64,000 nucleotides of DNA, taken from NCBI RefSeq assembly GCF_001640025.1, contig NC_031674.1, forward strand, positions 3,286,001-3,350,000, read 5' to 3'. Within the stretch, counting starts at the first letter, position 1. Each line of letters begins with the position of its first letter. The position numbers were made by a program, and so were the translations under genes. The notes beneath the pieces are model-generated. The model worked only from the letters and a program-made list of their open reading frames with translations, was not told the origin of the DNA and made no database searches. This stretch comes from Sugiyamaella lignohabitans (Eukaryota > Ascomycota > Dipodascomycetes > Dipodascales > Trichomonascaceae). This document shows, one piece after another, positions 20,410 to 32,131 of this stretch.

Positions 20410-23400
20410 ATGTCATCCGACAAAACGTCCCCATCTCCGGGATCCGAAAGTAATGATGATAGTAGCAAAGGTTCGACTCCCACAAGTAAGGCTGGTGTGA
20501 TGAAAAGTAAAAATCAAAGGGTTAGATTTCCTGCTGATAATAATCCGTTGTCAAGAGTTATACACTATCCCAATGGAGATGAGAGCCCGTCCGGTTCTCC
20601 GTTCAGTGATCCATCCAACTCTTCATCGTCTACCTCACCGACAGTACCAGTTAAACAACCAGGTGATGGAGGCTTTACGCTTAAGCCGGCTCCGAAGTCC
20701 AAAAAGCGTTTAAGCTCACCGCTAGCCAGTCCGCCTATTGTAGTACAGGATCATGATCAGAATGTTATCGCTCATATACCAACTTCTTCAGCAAGCCCAA
20801 CGTTTTCAAGTCTATATGCTGCTACAGAGGACAGACATATAAGCAGTAGTGGCGGTAATAATGACGGCGACTACTTTACTCACAAATCACCCACTTATGT
20901 CCCATCCAAACATAGGGACTCTGAAGTGCTTCAGATGACTACTCTCGCGAATACTCTGTATAACCGATCCTCAAATGCTCAGTTGGATGAAGTATACGAC
21001 AATGATAGCTATGGAAATGACGGATATGATTCTGAGGGAGACATTCAAAGTAGGCGATCATATGATTCTAGAGCAGGACTGTTACAAGTTCCTGAACCGG
21101 CTATTACTGCATCAACCAATCCATTACAACATGTGCTGGATGTTGGAAATTACACATCTGGAGGACTAGCTCCAGGTGCCGTAGACTACGAAGAAAAGTC
21201 TAATAGAGGTTATCCACACTCTGCCAATGATAGTATAGAGAGTTCGCCTTACCTTAATGGCGAGCACATGGACGGGGATATACAATTGCTTAATCTTGAT
21301 AAGAAACTCCAGGATCTGAAAGATCAGACGGAAGCACTTGAAGCTGCTGGAGAAGCCGAGACTCTAGTTCGCAGTCATACTGTAAGAAATGGAGAAGCAC
21401 CTCACCCGTTATTGGCACAAGTCAATAATGGGGAGGGGGTTAGTGCTCCAACAAATTTCAACCCTGAAGAGGGTTTCACAGTTCCAAACTCTGACTTTCT
21501 ACAATCAGTAGTCTCTGGTAGAGAAGAGGAAGAAGATTATCCACACACGCCACCTCCAGATGGACTTCAAACGCCACGACATGAGGATTACATCTCACCT
21601 CCCTCACACGTTAAATTGGGTATTCTTGGTAGTTTGCTGAAACTTTATGGTGAAAACGAAGAAGCATCTAAGAGTAACGTCAGCTTAGGTGGAAGTACCT
21701 TAGGAGCTTATTCTGAGCCTTCGTCGGCTGCCAACTCTCCACCTTCAGGCTCTGGATCAAGTACTCCAATTCATCCTAAGCATCCACGCCCGAAGATTCT
21801 TAGGTTACATTCGTCTGAAGACACTAGACCAAAGTCTCCGAAGTGGTACAAACACAAGCATCACGCATCAGCAGGATCTCTCGGAGACCTTGTTATGAGT
21901 GCATCGCAGACACTTGCTGCTCCAGGGATTCATACCGATATCTCGCAAGGAAGAAGAACTAAGCAGTATAAGAAACAACCTGGCGTTTCAAAGAAAAAGC
22001 AAAAAGCCGCCAGATTAGCAGAGCAAATTAGAATCACTGTTCATATTGCTGATGTTCTACAGAGGCAGCGTTTTATTTTGAGAATGTGTCGTGCTTTGAT
22101 GATGTTCGGGGCTCCTACCCATCGTCTTGAGGAGTATATGAAAATGACTTCGAGAGTTTTAGAGATTGATGGCCAATTTCTATATATTCCAGGGTGTATG
22201 ATCACATCTTTTGGCGACCCAACTACACATACATCTGAAATGCATCTTGTGAGGGTTGTTCAGGGACTGAATTTGAATAAACTACAGGTTGTACATCAGA
22301 TCTATAAAGAAGTGGTACATGATATTATAGGAGTTCAGGAAGCTTCAACTAGATTGGACGATCTGGTGAAGTCAAAGAACATGTACCCACGTTGGCTGTG
22401 CATTATGTTTTTTGCTTTGGCGTCTGCATTTTTCAGCGTTCTCTCCTTTGGTGGAAGGTGGATTGATTTCCCTATATCGATGGTGCTAGGTGGCTTAGTA
22501 GGATTTCTTCAAATCTGGATAGCCCCAAGGTCGGACCTTTATAGCAATGTTTTCGAAGTTACCTCTTCTATTCTGGTCAGTTTTTTGGCGAGAGCGTTTG
22601 GTTCGATTGGTAGTAATCAGGATATATTTTGCTTTGCTGCTATTGCTCAGGGTTCTTTAGCACTAATTCTTCCTGGATATATTATTCTGTGTGGGTCATT
22701 AGAACTGCAGTCAAAAAATATTGTTGCTGGGGCTGTGAGGATGTTTTATGCGGTTATTTATGCCTGTAAGTATTAGTCGTTACTATTTTTACTATGTATT
22801 TCACTTGGTAATCATCATACTAACATTGCTTCATAGTGTTTCTAGGATTTGGTATTACACTAGGAGCCACTATTTATGGCTGGATCGATCATAATGCTAC
22901 TTCCCAGGTGACGTGTCCGACTGGCTTGAGTCCATGGTATAAGTTTCTGTTTCTTCCTGCTGCAACTGGATTGTAAGTAATGAACGTTTCTCGACAAACT
23001 TAGTTTGAATTGTTGTTGGTTACTAACTTTTCTAGCATCGCCTCGGTGAACCAGGCGTCTGTTCGGCAACTTCCCGTCATGATTCTTATTTCTGCTTCTG
23101 GTTATGTGGTAACTTATTTTATTAACAAGCGATTGAGCGGCGCTTCTCAAGTTTCGTCAGCAATTTCTGCATTTGTGATTGGTATTCTTGGAAATGTATA
23201 TTCAAGAGTTGGTCATGGTTTAGCATTCGCAGCGATGCTGCCAGGTATTTTTGTCATAGTCCCTGGAGGAGTTGCTTCCCAAGGAAGTTTAGTGTCAGGT
23301 ATCCAAGTAGCCGATGATATCGTGGCCAATCGTACTGAACTAGCCAACCAACAAGCAATGGCTACAAGTGCCATGTCGTTGGGGATTACAATGATTCAGG

Positions 23401-23489
23401 TATGTATTGGCATTACTGTAGGACTTTTCGTTGCTACACTATTTATATACCCCTTTGGTAAAAAGAGGTCTGGTCTATTTACATTTTAA
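20410..23489 (+). CDS. PRM10: Pheromone-regulated membrane protein 10 (ThrE/DUF1212 family), three exons
   Basis: Prm10 is a polytopic membrane protein with a ThrE-type (threonine/serine exporter) domain; its substrate is not established. Exons 20410-22765, 22837-22972 and 23036-23489 give 981 residues. Residues 1 to about 540 are hydrophilic and disordered with Ser/Pro/Gly repeats and a basic KSPKWYKHKHH patch. The ThrE domain follows: FILRMCRALMMFGAPTHRLE, then FLYIPGCMITSFGD, and roughly ten membrane segments ending in FATLFIYPFGKK-type sequence. The family hallmark of a cytosolic N-terminal half with a conserved A-P-x-H-R-x-E is intact. Introns are 71 and 63 bp with donors GTAAGT and branch points TACTAAC. 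The cut at 22765 falls inside a membrane helix. STE12, the pheromone transcription factor, is 12 kb away. Confidence 0.92.
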
Positions 23490-26327
23490 AAATGTTGCAG
23501 GTTGTACAATTGCGGCATCTTTTTGCATATAGACATTGATGTATATATATAAAACTATTGTTTCTTACTACCGATTGGTTGCGTGGTGTGTTTTGTTTTA
23601 GCCTAATACGGAACTGTAATTGAAAAGTGCATAATTCTGTTCACCTTGGTGAAAACAGCGATTACCGAACCACGCCAACAAAAATGACAAGCTACAGTGT
23701 AATTATCCTGCTGAAAGCAGAGCTTTTTTCTTTTCTGAAAGAAAACATTGGAATATTGGTTTGACAAGAAAGTTTGCCGGATATGTACCAGAGGTGGTTA
23801 CTTGGTAACCCACTAAGCCTCTAGACCGTTGTTGTAGGCGTACTTCCTGCAATGCAGCTGAGAAGGTCAACGGGCCACTTGGTTACCTGGCAGCACAGTG
23901 GTAACTCAAGTAACTCGGACGGAAGTTGACAAACCAATTACAAACTTAGAATAGAGTGAAGAACAACCATTCTTTAACGAAAATGAGCCAACCACAAACT
24001 CAATTGAAAACATACAAGTTTTTTCTTCATAACTATAGATTTTTGGGCGAGATGGTCGAGTTGGCTCGGGTGATGTGAGCCAGTAGAATATACTGTACAG
24101 GTGCGTACATGATCAAGCTTCCGACTGTTTCCTGTTGCTGAGGAGAACGAAGTTTACTACTGGTAGGAAACCGTTGAATTTTTTTTTTGCTTCTCAGATA
24201 ATCTGTGTTTATATTTTGTTTATATACTATTACGAGCGCAGTCAACAAACAACTCATCCCTCTCACATAATATTTCGCTTGTTAATTGCCTATATCATAT
24301 CATAGTTTGAGGGTCGTAGAACTTGGAGGTGGTTCTGGCTTGAAAATCCGAAAAGCGTAATAGTGAAATCAACATTGAGTTCAAGACTCGGTGTAAGTAG
24401 CCTACGTGAATTTTAAAGTGAAAGTGAAATACATTAGCGCTCTCGGGTACCTTATTCCAAGCGGGTATTGTCGGTTTAAAATCGTCTTATTTATAAAGAG
24501 CCCAACCCTGGCCATTGGCTGTGCTATTTAATTGCAACCCTAGATTCCACCAATTTGTATCATACTATCGCAGTTAAAGGGTGATCAATTAAATCAACAG
24601 AGGGTCGAATTACAAGCTGCTCCCCTTTTGGAAAATACTTCAATACAGCCCTCATTCGAGCCTGCTGAGTTCTTTGGTACTAGTGCAGTTCTACTGAGTA
24701 CCTGAAGCAAGCAGCTCATCGACTGATCGACAGTAACCAATACTCGGGATAATTTCCTTATCGCATATCATCACCACACGTTGGGAGTACGAAGAGGTGA
24801 ACGCGTAAATAAACTGATCACCTCTCCTACGCCTGTTAAAAGTTTGGGACTAGGATCAAATTCCCAATTAAAAATTTCATTCAATTCGAATTAGTTTCAG
24901 AAAACGAAAATTCTACTTTCTATTAGGATATTAGCAACAAATCTGACTGGACGTAGGCATCCCTCTGACAGCTGCTGCCAGTTTTGCTATTTGAACGTTT
25001 TTTCTGCACATATTTATTAAAGAGTGCAGCTGATAAGTGCAGCCAGTTTTCACGTTTCGAAAAGGAAATCTCCATCCTAAATCTGGCAACTATTAAACTT
25101 GGCTGCTTGATACTAGTCTTTGTATTGAAAGCATAAGGGGCGTCGTTTAGTACCGCTTTCTGAACTGATCAGCCATATTATCTAGTTCAAACTCCTAAAG
25201 TTCTCAAGTTCGTTAGGCTCACATTCCACAGATAGATTATCATCTCCGTTTGGGCTCCAGCATACAGGGCAGGTGCATATACTGGTTAAATTGATAGTTT
25301 GTCAAACAGTGGGTACGGTACATTCCAAGACGAAAGTCTAAGCTAACAATAAGATTTCTCCAAAGTATTAGTAGTTGAAGCATAAGGATAAAAGTCCACC
25401 GTTTCGTCTCTACAGAAATTATAATCACAAAACAATTATCAGGTTCAATTGGAAGATCAAAAATAATTCAAATTCAGCCAATCTGGTTCTGTAGCTGAAT
25501 TTTTTGATTTTAATATTATTGGCAGTGTTTCCTTTTTTGCGATATTACTCGGCGACAACACCTCGGCGGTCATAATCTCTAATTAGTAATTTGATTTGAC
25601 CTATCTCCGAGACTATCAGATTTTCAAATACTGCGGAGAAGAGAGTATAGAGCTGGGAGTGGATCTGTTACCCCTCTGCATCTTGATATTTGGCTGCTGC
25701 TTTTTAAAAAAGAACTGCCAGCTGGCATAACTAGCCGACCGACCAGCTTGATTATTTGAGACTTCAGCTGTTTTACCCGCTTTTGCATATACACTGACTT
25801 GCATACTCCCAAAAGCCACCACGGCGCGATTCATTCACCAGATTTCTCGCGTCTTAGCTGCTTCGCGTCACAGATCCTGACTTGCTTTTCTTTTTCTTAC
25901 AGGTGCACATTCAAGCAGATAATCTCAGAAAGGCAAAAACCAAAACCCCCTTTAAATATTGTTTTTTCCGATCTGGCAGTGACTTGAGTCGGTGTCTAAC
26001 GCCTTGACCAGCTTTTGAGATAGGATTATACATTGGATCAAACAAATAAAACCACAAGGTTCAGCTTTCGATTTGATATTTTGCTTTTTGATACTGTCTG
26101 AGAAGAGCAGACTATAATCGTCATCTGAGTTTTGAGGCTCGTTACATTTCATTTCAAGTCATTCATTTTCACAGCTTCCTGGCTTCTTGACCTTCGTTTA
26201 TTCTTTCATTTGTTTACTTTTTTTTCTTGATTTTAAATTTCACATTGTCTAGAAAGTTTGATATTTTGTTCGCTCATCGGCTTTTTATTTAATTTTTCAA
26301 TTTGTTATAACTTTTTTTCCTCCCAAA
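23490..26327. promoter_or_regulatory. Long gene-free region upstream of the AT-hook gene
   Basis: About 2.8 kb with no credible ORF. It contains a cluster of GTTAC/GTAAC sites at 23796-23915 (including the dyad GGTTAC-TTG-GTAACC at 23796-23810 and GGTTACC at 23881-23887), several GCAGC/GCCAG motifs, and a perfect 12-bp palindrome TGCCAGCTGGCA at 25716-25727. A pyrimidine-rich leader precedes the ATG at 26328. Such a long upstream region is typical of heavily regulated transcription factors. Confidence 0.5.
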
Positions 26328-27976
26328 ATGTCGGGTGCCACAACTGCCCAACGCAGTGCCACAACGTAAGTATTCAATGGTTCATTGATCCTGTTGGTCC
26401 ATTTGGGGTTGTTAAGAGAGTTTGAGGTATTGCCTATTCGATCTACTAGTCAGGAAGTCTATCATTCGTCAATGGTATCCTGTTCTAGTATGTGTTACCT
26501 AATGATTTTTCATTCCAAATAACTAACTTTCGTAGTCCCCCAAGAAGACCGGGAAGGCCACCCAAGGTACTTGGAGAAAAGAACCAGAATCTTACATTCA
26601 TTATTGATGAGACTACTAGCACAACATCTGCCGAGAGTCAGACCACTACCTTGGTGAGAACAACTCCATCGAAGAAGACTGCTGGCCGACGTAAGAGCAA
26701 GGTATCGGATGAGGCCAGTAGTCCTGATGCCACAGAGAACTCATTGCCATCACTGGGAATGTACACTTCTTCTCCAATTGAATCCCCATTGACCAACCGT
26801 AAACGGCGCCGACAAGCTAACGACAATCGGAATGTTGCTATGTTTGAAGACTTGGCCTCATCTCCTTTACGGGGAAGGGTGAATTATCATGAGACTAATA
26901 CTAGCGCTGTCAATGATGCTCGTGGTTCTCTTGATGCTATTCCCTCTTCACCAATTTTCTCTGCTTTGAGTGAAGACGACGCTAATATTAAGGTTAATGT
27001 TGACGTTTTCAGCCCAGAGTCATCTAATATAGGGGTGGATCCGGGAATGTTTTTCCAACAAAAGCAAAAGGTCCCTGAACTACCCATGTATCCTACCTTG
27101 TTTGAGACAGCTGTCAAGCGTTCAATCACTCCTTCATCATTACCAGATGTATCTTCCTCATTAGGTTTGAAGCGCTCTTTTTCGACGCTGTCTGAACCTG
27201 ATACGGATCTTCATTCTGCACTCAACTTCATTACCAATGCACCCACTAGCTTGGACAGCTCTCTGCTTTACGCTTGTGCCAATGTGCCAAACTCTTCTCG
27301 GAAAAAAGTGCGCCTTGTCATCAAAAATGGCCGAGCAGAATTATTTATTCCCCCTTCACGCGAGTCAAATAGTCAAATTGCATCTCAACTTTCTCCGTCT
27401 CCAGAAATCGGTAATGTGGTCTCCAGATGGACCAGTGAAACCGACAGCGAGTCTGAACTGGAATCAGACTCGGCTTCCGATTTTCACAAATATGGCATAC
27501 TAAACAAAAAGGTGTCTAAATCAGATGCTGTTGCGGCTTTTGCTCGTACCATTGCTAGAAGCAATGCCAAGTCAGGCCACAAATTAAAGGGTGGCAGAAA
27601 GTATCGTCACCATAAACACTCATCATCAAGAGCAAGTGGTTCACGTTCTGGCACTAGCATTGGTGTCAATCCTAGTCATATCTCACCATCTACTCTTCGC
27701 TACATCAATTCTACAACCTCGACGGTATCTCCAGCTAGTTTTGATGGATCTCCTCTGTCGTTTTTCCTTGACAGTCAGAAATATCAAAACACCTTGAAGA
27801 CCGGATTTGCTGTCCCAGTGAGATGTGTGTCACCTCCATCATCGCCTAACTTTTACGATACTGAGCTTGTTTCTTCTGATGCTGCAACCCCACCTGGATC
27901 AGTTATGCTACTCGACGACATTGTACTTGGGTCCTATGGTACTGGTATGACACCATATCTGCCCACTCGCAGCTAG
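26328..27976 (+). CDS. AT-hook-containing nuclear protein, function unknown (two exons)
   Basis: I do not recognise a named orthologue. Exons 26328-26365 and 26536-27976 (170-bp intron, donor GTAAGT, branch AACTAAC) give 492 residues. The splice joins MSGATTAQRSAT to PPRRPGRPPKVLGEK, so an AT-hook core (RPGRPPK), which binds the minor groove of AT-rich DNA, lies within the first 25 residues. The rest is disordered with repeated S-S-P sites (TSSPIESPL, ASSPLRG, PSSPIFSA, PPSSPNF), typical of CDK or MAPK targets, plus basic runs NRKRRRQ and KGGRKYRHHKH. A conserved-looking stretch KKVRLVIKNGRAELFIPPS falls mid-protein. The S/T-P density suggests a cell-cycle or MAPK-regulated chromatin factor (inference). 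Its upstream gene-free region is 2.8 kb long. Confidence 0.78.
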
Positions 27977-28653
27977 CCGATACAAAAGTTTCAGCTAAGC
28001 ATTATATATTATCTATTCATCTCATAATTGCATTTATCTCTATCTACTTTACGGCCCCTATCTTAGTCTCATATCAAGCTACACTAATAACATCTTTGTC
28101 CTGTTATTTCAATACCTTGGAACAGAAATAAACCCCTACGATTAACTCTTAAGGATTAGGGTCACGTTTGGTGTTAATTGTAGAATATTAATAAATATTT
28201 CAACAAGTTTATCTTATGCAATATTTTTAATAGATAATAAGATACTATTTCAAGTAAGCTTTGAATTGTTTTCTTGCTGAGATGAAGCCAAAGTATTTGT
28301 TTACAGTTTCCCAATTTCACCAATTCTAGTGGCCGAGAGCATTTTCTAGGACAGTGACGAGAACACCGTAAGGAAATCTCCCATTCCCACTTTAAAAACA
28401 CATCAGACAACTTCCAAAACACATCGAAATCGTGAAACAGTCATAAACCCATTAATTATATTGGACTTATCAATATTTCACAGGAATTGAGCTAATTTAT
28501 AGAATTGTTCGTGACATTCTGGACTGCGATGATCTACAGCCGCGTGTTAGTACACTTGGTACGTGAGACAATGCGTTGTCGTTTCGTTAATCAGTTGTCA
28601 ATTGTCAACAAACGAAGAACAAGACCAGTTTGGGGCATTTATAGCACGCTACA
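27977..28653. other. Intergenic region upstream of CHS5
   Basis: About 680 bp of AT-rich sequence containing the AT-hook gene terminator region and the CHS5 promoter. A TTTATAGC element lies about 20 bp before the CHS5 ATG. The minus-strand ORF 28174-28422 looks like chance. Confidence 0.5.
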
Positions 28654-30306
28654 ATGGTCAAAGTATCTCTCACAGTAGGAAAATTAGATGCGTCACTTGC
28701 TCTTCTTCTTACTGAGGACCATCACTTAATTGAATTTCCCACTCTTTTGTTACCACCTGATGTCGAGGCTGGTTCTATAATCACAATTTCATGTGATAAG
28801 GATAGTAAACTGGAAGAAAACGATAGGAAAGTCTTTCAAACCATTCAAGAACAAATTGTATCAGAATTTGCATTGCGTAAGCCAAGTCCGCCTAATTTGA
28901 AGATTAAGAATGTTACACAGACAAGTTTAGTTTTAGAGTGGGATCCGATAGACGTGGCTACTGCCGATATTATCTCATTAACTCTTTACAAAAACGGTTC
29001 TAGATTTGGTGCCATTCCTACACCATTGAAAAGAACTGGAACTAAACTTTCTGGTCTGGCTATTGATAGCAGCTATACCTTCCATTTGGTCCTGAAAACA
29101 ACGGCAGGTACCTTCGAGTCCGAAAAGGTGGCTGTTAAAACCCACAAGATGACAGATTTGTCAGGTATAACTGTATGCGTTGGGTCATTAGATGGTAGTG
29201 AAATTAGTAGAGCAGACTTAGAGGAAACAGCAGAGAAGATTGGGGCTAAGCCGTTACAGGATTCAGTAAAACTTGACACTACTCATTTTATCTGCACTCA
29301 ACCCGAGGGTGCACAATGCAAGAGAGCACAAGATTTGAATATCCCTGTGGTTAGACCAGAGTGGTTGAAGGCGTGTGAATCTGAGAGAAGATTAGTCGGT
29401 GTAAGGGCATACTATCTTAATGCTGATCCCAAGTTGCGGCCGCCTACTTTCCAAAGATCTCGAGCTACTTCTCAAGCAACGATAGCATCTGGCCCCAACT
29501 CACCAGCAGTTAATGGAGGAACTCCTCCTGCTTCACGTGAAAAGACTATTCCAGAAGTCGTTCAGAATGACAGGACAACTACTCAGAACTCTAATGTTCC
29601 CACTGTGCATGTGACAGCGCCTGAAGATAATGCAGAGTCATCTGAAGCTGTTACAAAGGACAACTTACCCGAAGATGAAAGTTCAGCACCTGAGCCGTCG
29701 TCAAGTGAAATCCCCCTGGATGAGGGAGCTCATGAAGAAGAACCAGCTGCTCATGGTACAGAGGAAAGTACTTCCGAAAATGTAGACCCCAAAGTAGAAG
29801 ATTCCAGCCCAGCTCCTGTTGAAGACCATTCCGTTAACAAAGAAGCAGCTGACGAAGAAATTGTTGCATCTGAACCTTCTCAGGAAGTAGAAAATAGACA
29901 GCGGGTGGAAACCAGTGAGGAGGATAGTACTGCACAGGTTGTTACAGAAGATTCCACTGAAAAGGAGGATCAGAAAGAAGAAGCATCAGCGAGTAATGCT
30001 TCTTCTGTAGAGGCTGTAAATGAACCCTCAGAAACAAGGGAAGAAGTACCCGACAAGGAGCAGAAAGCCTCAGCTGAAAGTTCACACGACAATGATCTGG
30101 AATCAACTCCAAATGAGACTGTAACTAGTGAAGTAGCTCAGGAGGATGACGAGGATGATGATGATGATCAAGAGGAATTAAATGCTAATTCTGAATCTGT
30201 AGACACTTCTGCTTCAAAAAAGAAAAAGAACAAAAAGAAGAATAACAAGAAGAAAAACAAGAAGAAAGATGACGCCCCTGCCCCATTAGAAGATGTACAA
30301 TTATAG
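28654..30306 (+). CDS. CHS5: Exomer scaffold protein Chs5
   Basis: Chs5 is the scaffold of exomer, the coat-like complex that carries chitin synthase Chs3 and other cargo from the trans-Golgi network to the cell surface. The 550-residue protein begins with the Chs5 dimerisation region (VSLTVGKLDASLALLLTEDH), then a fibronectin-III domain (about 75-165, PPNLKIKNVTQTSLVLEWDP) and a BRCT domain (about 165-260, DLSGITVCVGSLDG and VVRPEWLKACESERRLVGV), matching the known FN3-BRCT order that binds Arf1. The remainder is a long acidic Glu/Ser tail ending in a lysine-rich KKKKNKKKNNKKK block, also typical of Chs5. ATG at 28654 is in good context and no intron is needed. Confidence 0.95.
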   Translation: MVKVSLTVGKLDASLALLLTEDHHLIEFPTLLLPPDVEAGSIITISCDKDSKLEENDRKVFQTIQEQIVSEFALRKPSPPNLKIKNVTQTSLVLEWDPIDVATADIISLTLYKNGSRFGAIPTPLKRTGTKLSGLAIDSSYTFHLVLKTTAGTFESEKVAVKTHKMTDLSGITVCVGSLDGSEISRADLEETAEKIGAKPLQDSVKLDTTHFICTQPEGAQCKRAQDLNIPVVRPEWLKACESERRLVGVRAYYLNADPKLRPPTFQRSRATSQATIASGPNSPAVNGGTPPASREKTIPEVVQNDRTTTQNSNVPTVHVTAPEDNAESSEAVTKDNLPEDESSAPEPSSSEIPLDEGAHEEEPAAHGTEESTSENVDPKVEDSSPAPVEDHSVNKEAADEEIVASEPSQEVENRQRVETSEEDSTAQVVTEDSTEKEDQKEEASASNASSVEAVNEPSETREEVPDKEQKASAESSHDNDLESTPNETVTSEVAQEDDEDDDDDQEELNANSESVDTSASKKKKNKKKNNKKKNKKKDDAPAPLEDVQL

Positions 30307-30367
30307 AACTATGTTATTGATTACAATCTCTAAATAAGGATATATGTATAAATATACCAAAAAACAC

Positions 30368-30878
30368 CTATTCTCCAAAGAGACGTCTGACTCTTCTCAG
30401 AACAGAATCCTTTTCTGGGTCATAAGGATGATCCTTGGAAGGAATCTCCAACAGAGCAGGGAAAGCTTGGTTATAACTGTCAACTCTATATCTGATTTTA
30501 TCAGCAATCTAACCGTTAGTTTACGACCATATCACGCAAATATCATCAGATAAATAAACACCTGGAGACAATGGACCAAGCAAATGGTTTTAGCTATTCA
30601 ATTGCTATTCACATGCGGTACTAATATTCGTCAGATAAACTTACATGCTGGTTGATAAGAAGAACAGCAATATCTTCTCGGGTGGTGTATTCTTCGAACG
30701 CTTTTTCAATCTTTTCAGTTGCAGTTTTAGCATCGACAACTAAGAAGTTCTTCGTTCTTTCGCCATCGTTATCAGAAACATGGCCAATTCCTGCTAATAG
30801 TAAACCAGTGACAGAGTCTTCATCGCCAATGACCGCCAGAAAGTTCCTGTCTTTGTACGCCTTGGTAGAACTGGACAT
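30368..30878 (-). CDS. VMA7: V-ATPase subunit F, Vma7 (two exons)
   Basis: Subunit F belongs to the central rotor stalk of the V1 sector and couples ATP hydrolysis to proton pumping at the vacuole and Golgi. Minus-strand exons 30645-30878 and 30368-30508 give 124 residues (S. cerevisiae Vma7 is 118). The first exon carries [20 protein letters not shown] and the [13 protein letters not shown] segment; the second continues [20 protein letters not shown] and [20 protein letters not shown]. The 136-bp intron has donor GTAAGT and branch ACTAAC. Read without splicing, the gene would end seven residues after the donor. It shares a 1.25-kb divergent region with the zinc-finger gene. A second V-ATPase gene (subunit f) lies 11 kb to the right. 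Confidence 0.95.
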
Positions 30879-32131
30879 CTAAAATAAACGTTAATTTCAA
30901 TTGACCGTGATCTAAAAATTAGTGAATCATCATGACTGTAATAGAGCAATATAACATTGCTCACTACTGTTTACTTACTGCTGTGATTGAATCCAAATGA
31001 CTCGAGCGATTCAACTGGCTTCATCAACTACAGATACCCCCGTGCGTGTTGAGTCCTTGATGCTGTACGGCTGTGCAAACAACGAGTAGCAGAAGGCCTA
31101 GCCTCGAAGCTCGCTACAGTAATGTAATAGAATAGGGTGGCAGTGCGAGCTAAATCAGAATACGACAATTTCAAAATACAAGTTTCTACTTGTCATATTA
31201 ACGATATTACCGCGAGATTTTGGAGAAAAGAAACATGCGGTACAAATAATATAAGAACAGAATGTTATCCAAAATTGATGCTTCACGTGATCGACCTACC
31301 CATTGTATCAGGAAACCCTACCTCGCCAATAAAGGGAATGATAATAATACTATATGCAACCAGCCAGAAACTAAATTGTTAACTTGACATCATTATGCTA
31401 CCTAGGATTCAGAACAGGGACTGTCGAGAATACCTTAAAACTTTAGTTGTGCAGCAAAAGTGATTCAGTTAAGCAGGAAGTATTAGAGACGAGCCATCAG
31501 CAGACGTCGCTCTGTTACTAACCACTGACTTATACAAGCGAACCAGCCAGCTAGAACTTTGAAACAGAATACGAAACTGTCTCTTTCTTCTGAGATTCCC
31601 ACCCAACAGAGTAGTATGAATTACTACCATCTTGATTATTTACTTCTAATTGATTTCTAACAAGTGTCTTTCTGGCCCCTCAATCAACCCGGTACGCCCC
31701 CGCCAAGGTTAGAAGCATCTTCTTAACATAGACAAGCTCATCTCTGTCTAAGGTAAAACTGTAACTACGTTTGACTCAATAAGTAACTCTGTCGCAGGAA
31801 AGAAGTGATGGTCTGAAAACAAAAAAATTTAAAATTTCCGTCAAGACTGGATCTACGGAGATCTGCAACTATATAGTTAGTGCGCCCTAATGCAAGATAA
31901 AAAATAACCTTACTTCATGCGATGCACAGCGTGAAATATATTAGGGCTCCTCCCCTATTTGAGTACAGATAAACGTTTCAGGGTTTGAGTCGAGCGTTTC
32001 AGGTGATTCTTTTGACTCCGAACTATTTTTCCATCTTGTGAACATTTTTTAACTGAAATAGAATCCATTGATTCAAGCTGCTCGAATTTATAGAATAAAG
32101 AAAAAAAAATCCCCCTTCTTTTAAAAAAAGA
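30879..32131. promoter_or_regulatory. Divergent region between VMA7 and the zinc-finger gene
   Basis: About 1.25 kb driving VMA7 leftwards and the zinc-finger gene rightwards. I see no repeats beyond A/T runs near 32100-32130. The 81-codon ORF at 31137-31382 starts at a non-ATG codon and has no family features. Confidence 0.5.

Noticed and set aside
20470..20480. Exact tRNA B-box match GGTTCGACTCC
   Set aside because: It lies inside the PRM10 coding frame, has no matching A box, and the flanks do not pair as a T-arm or acceptor stem.
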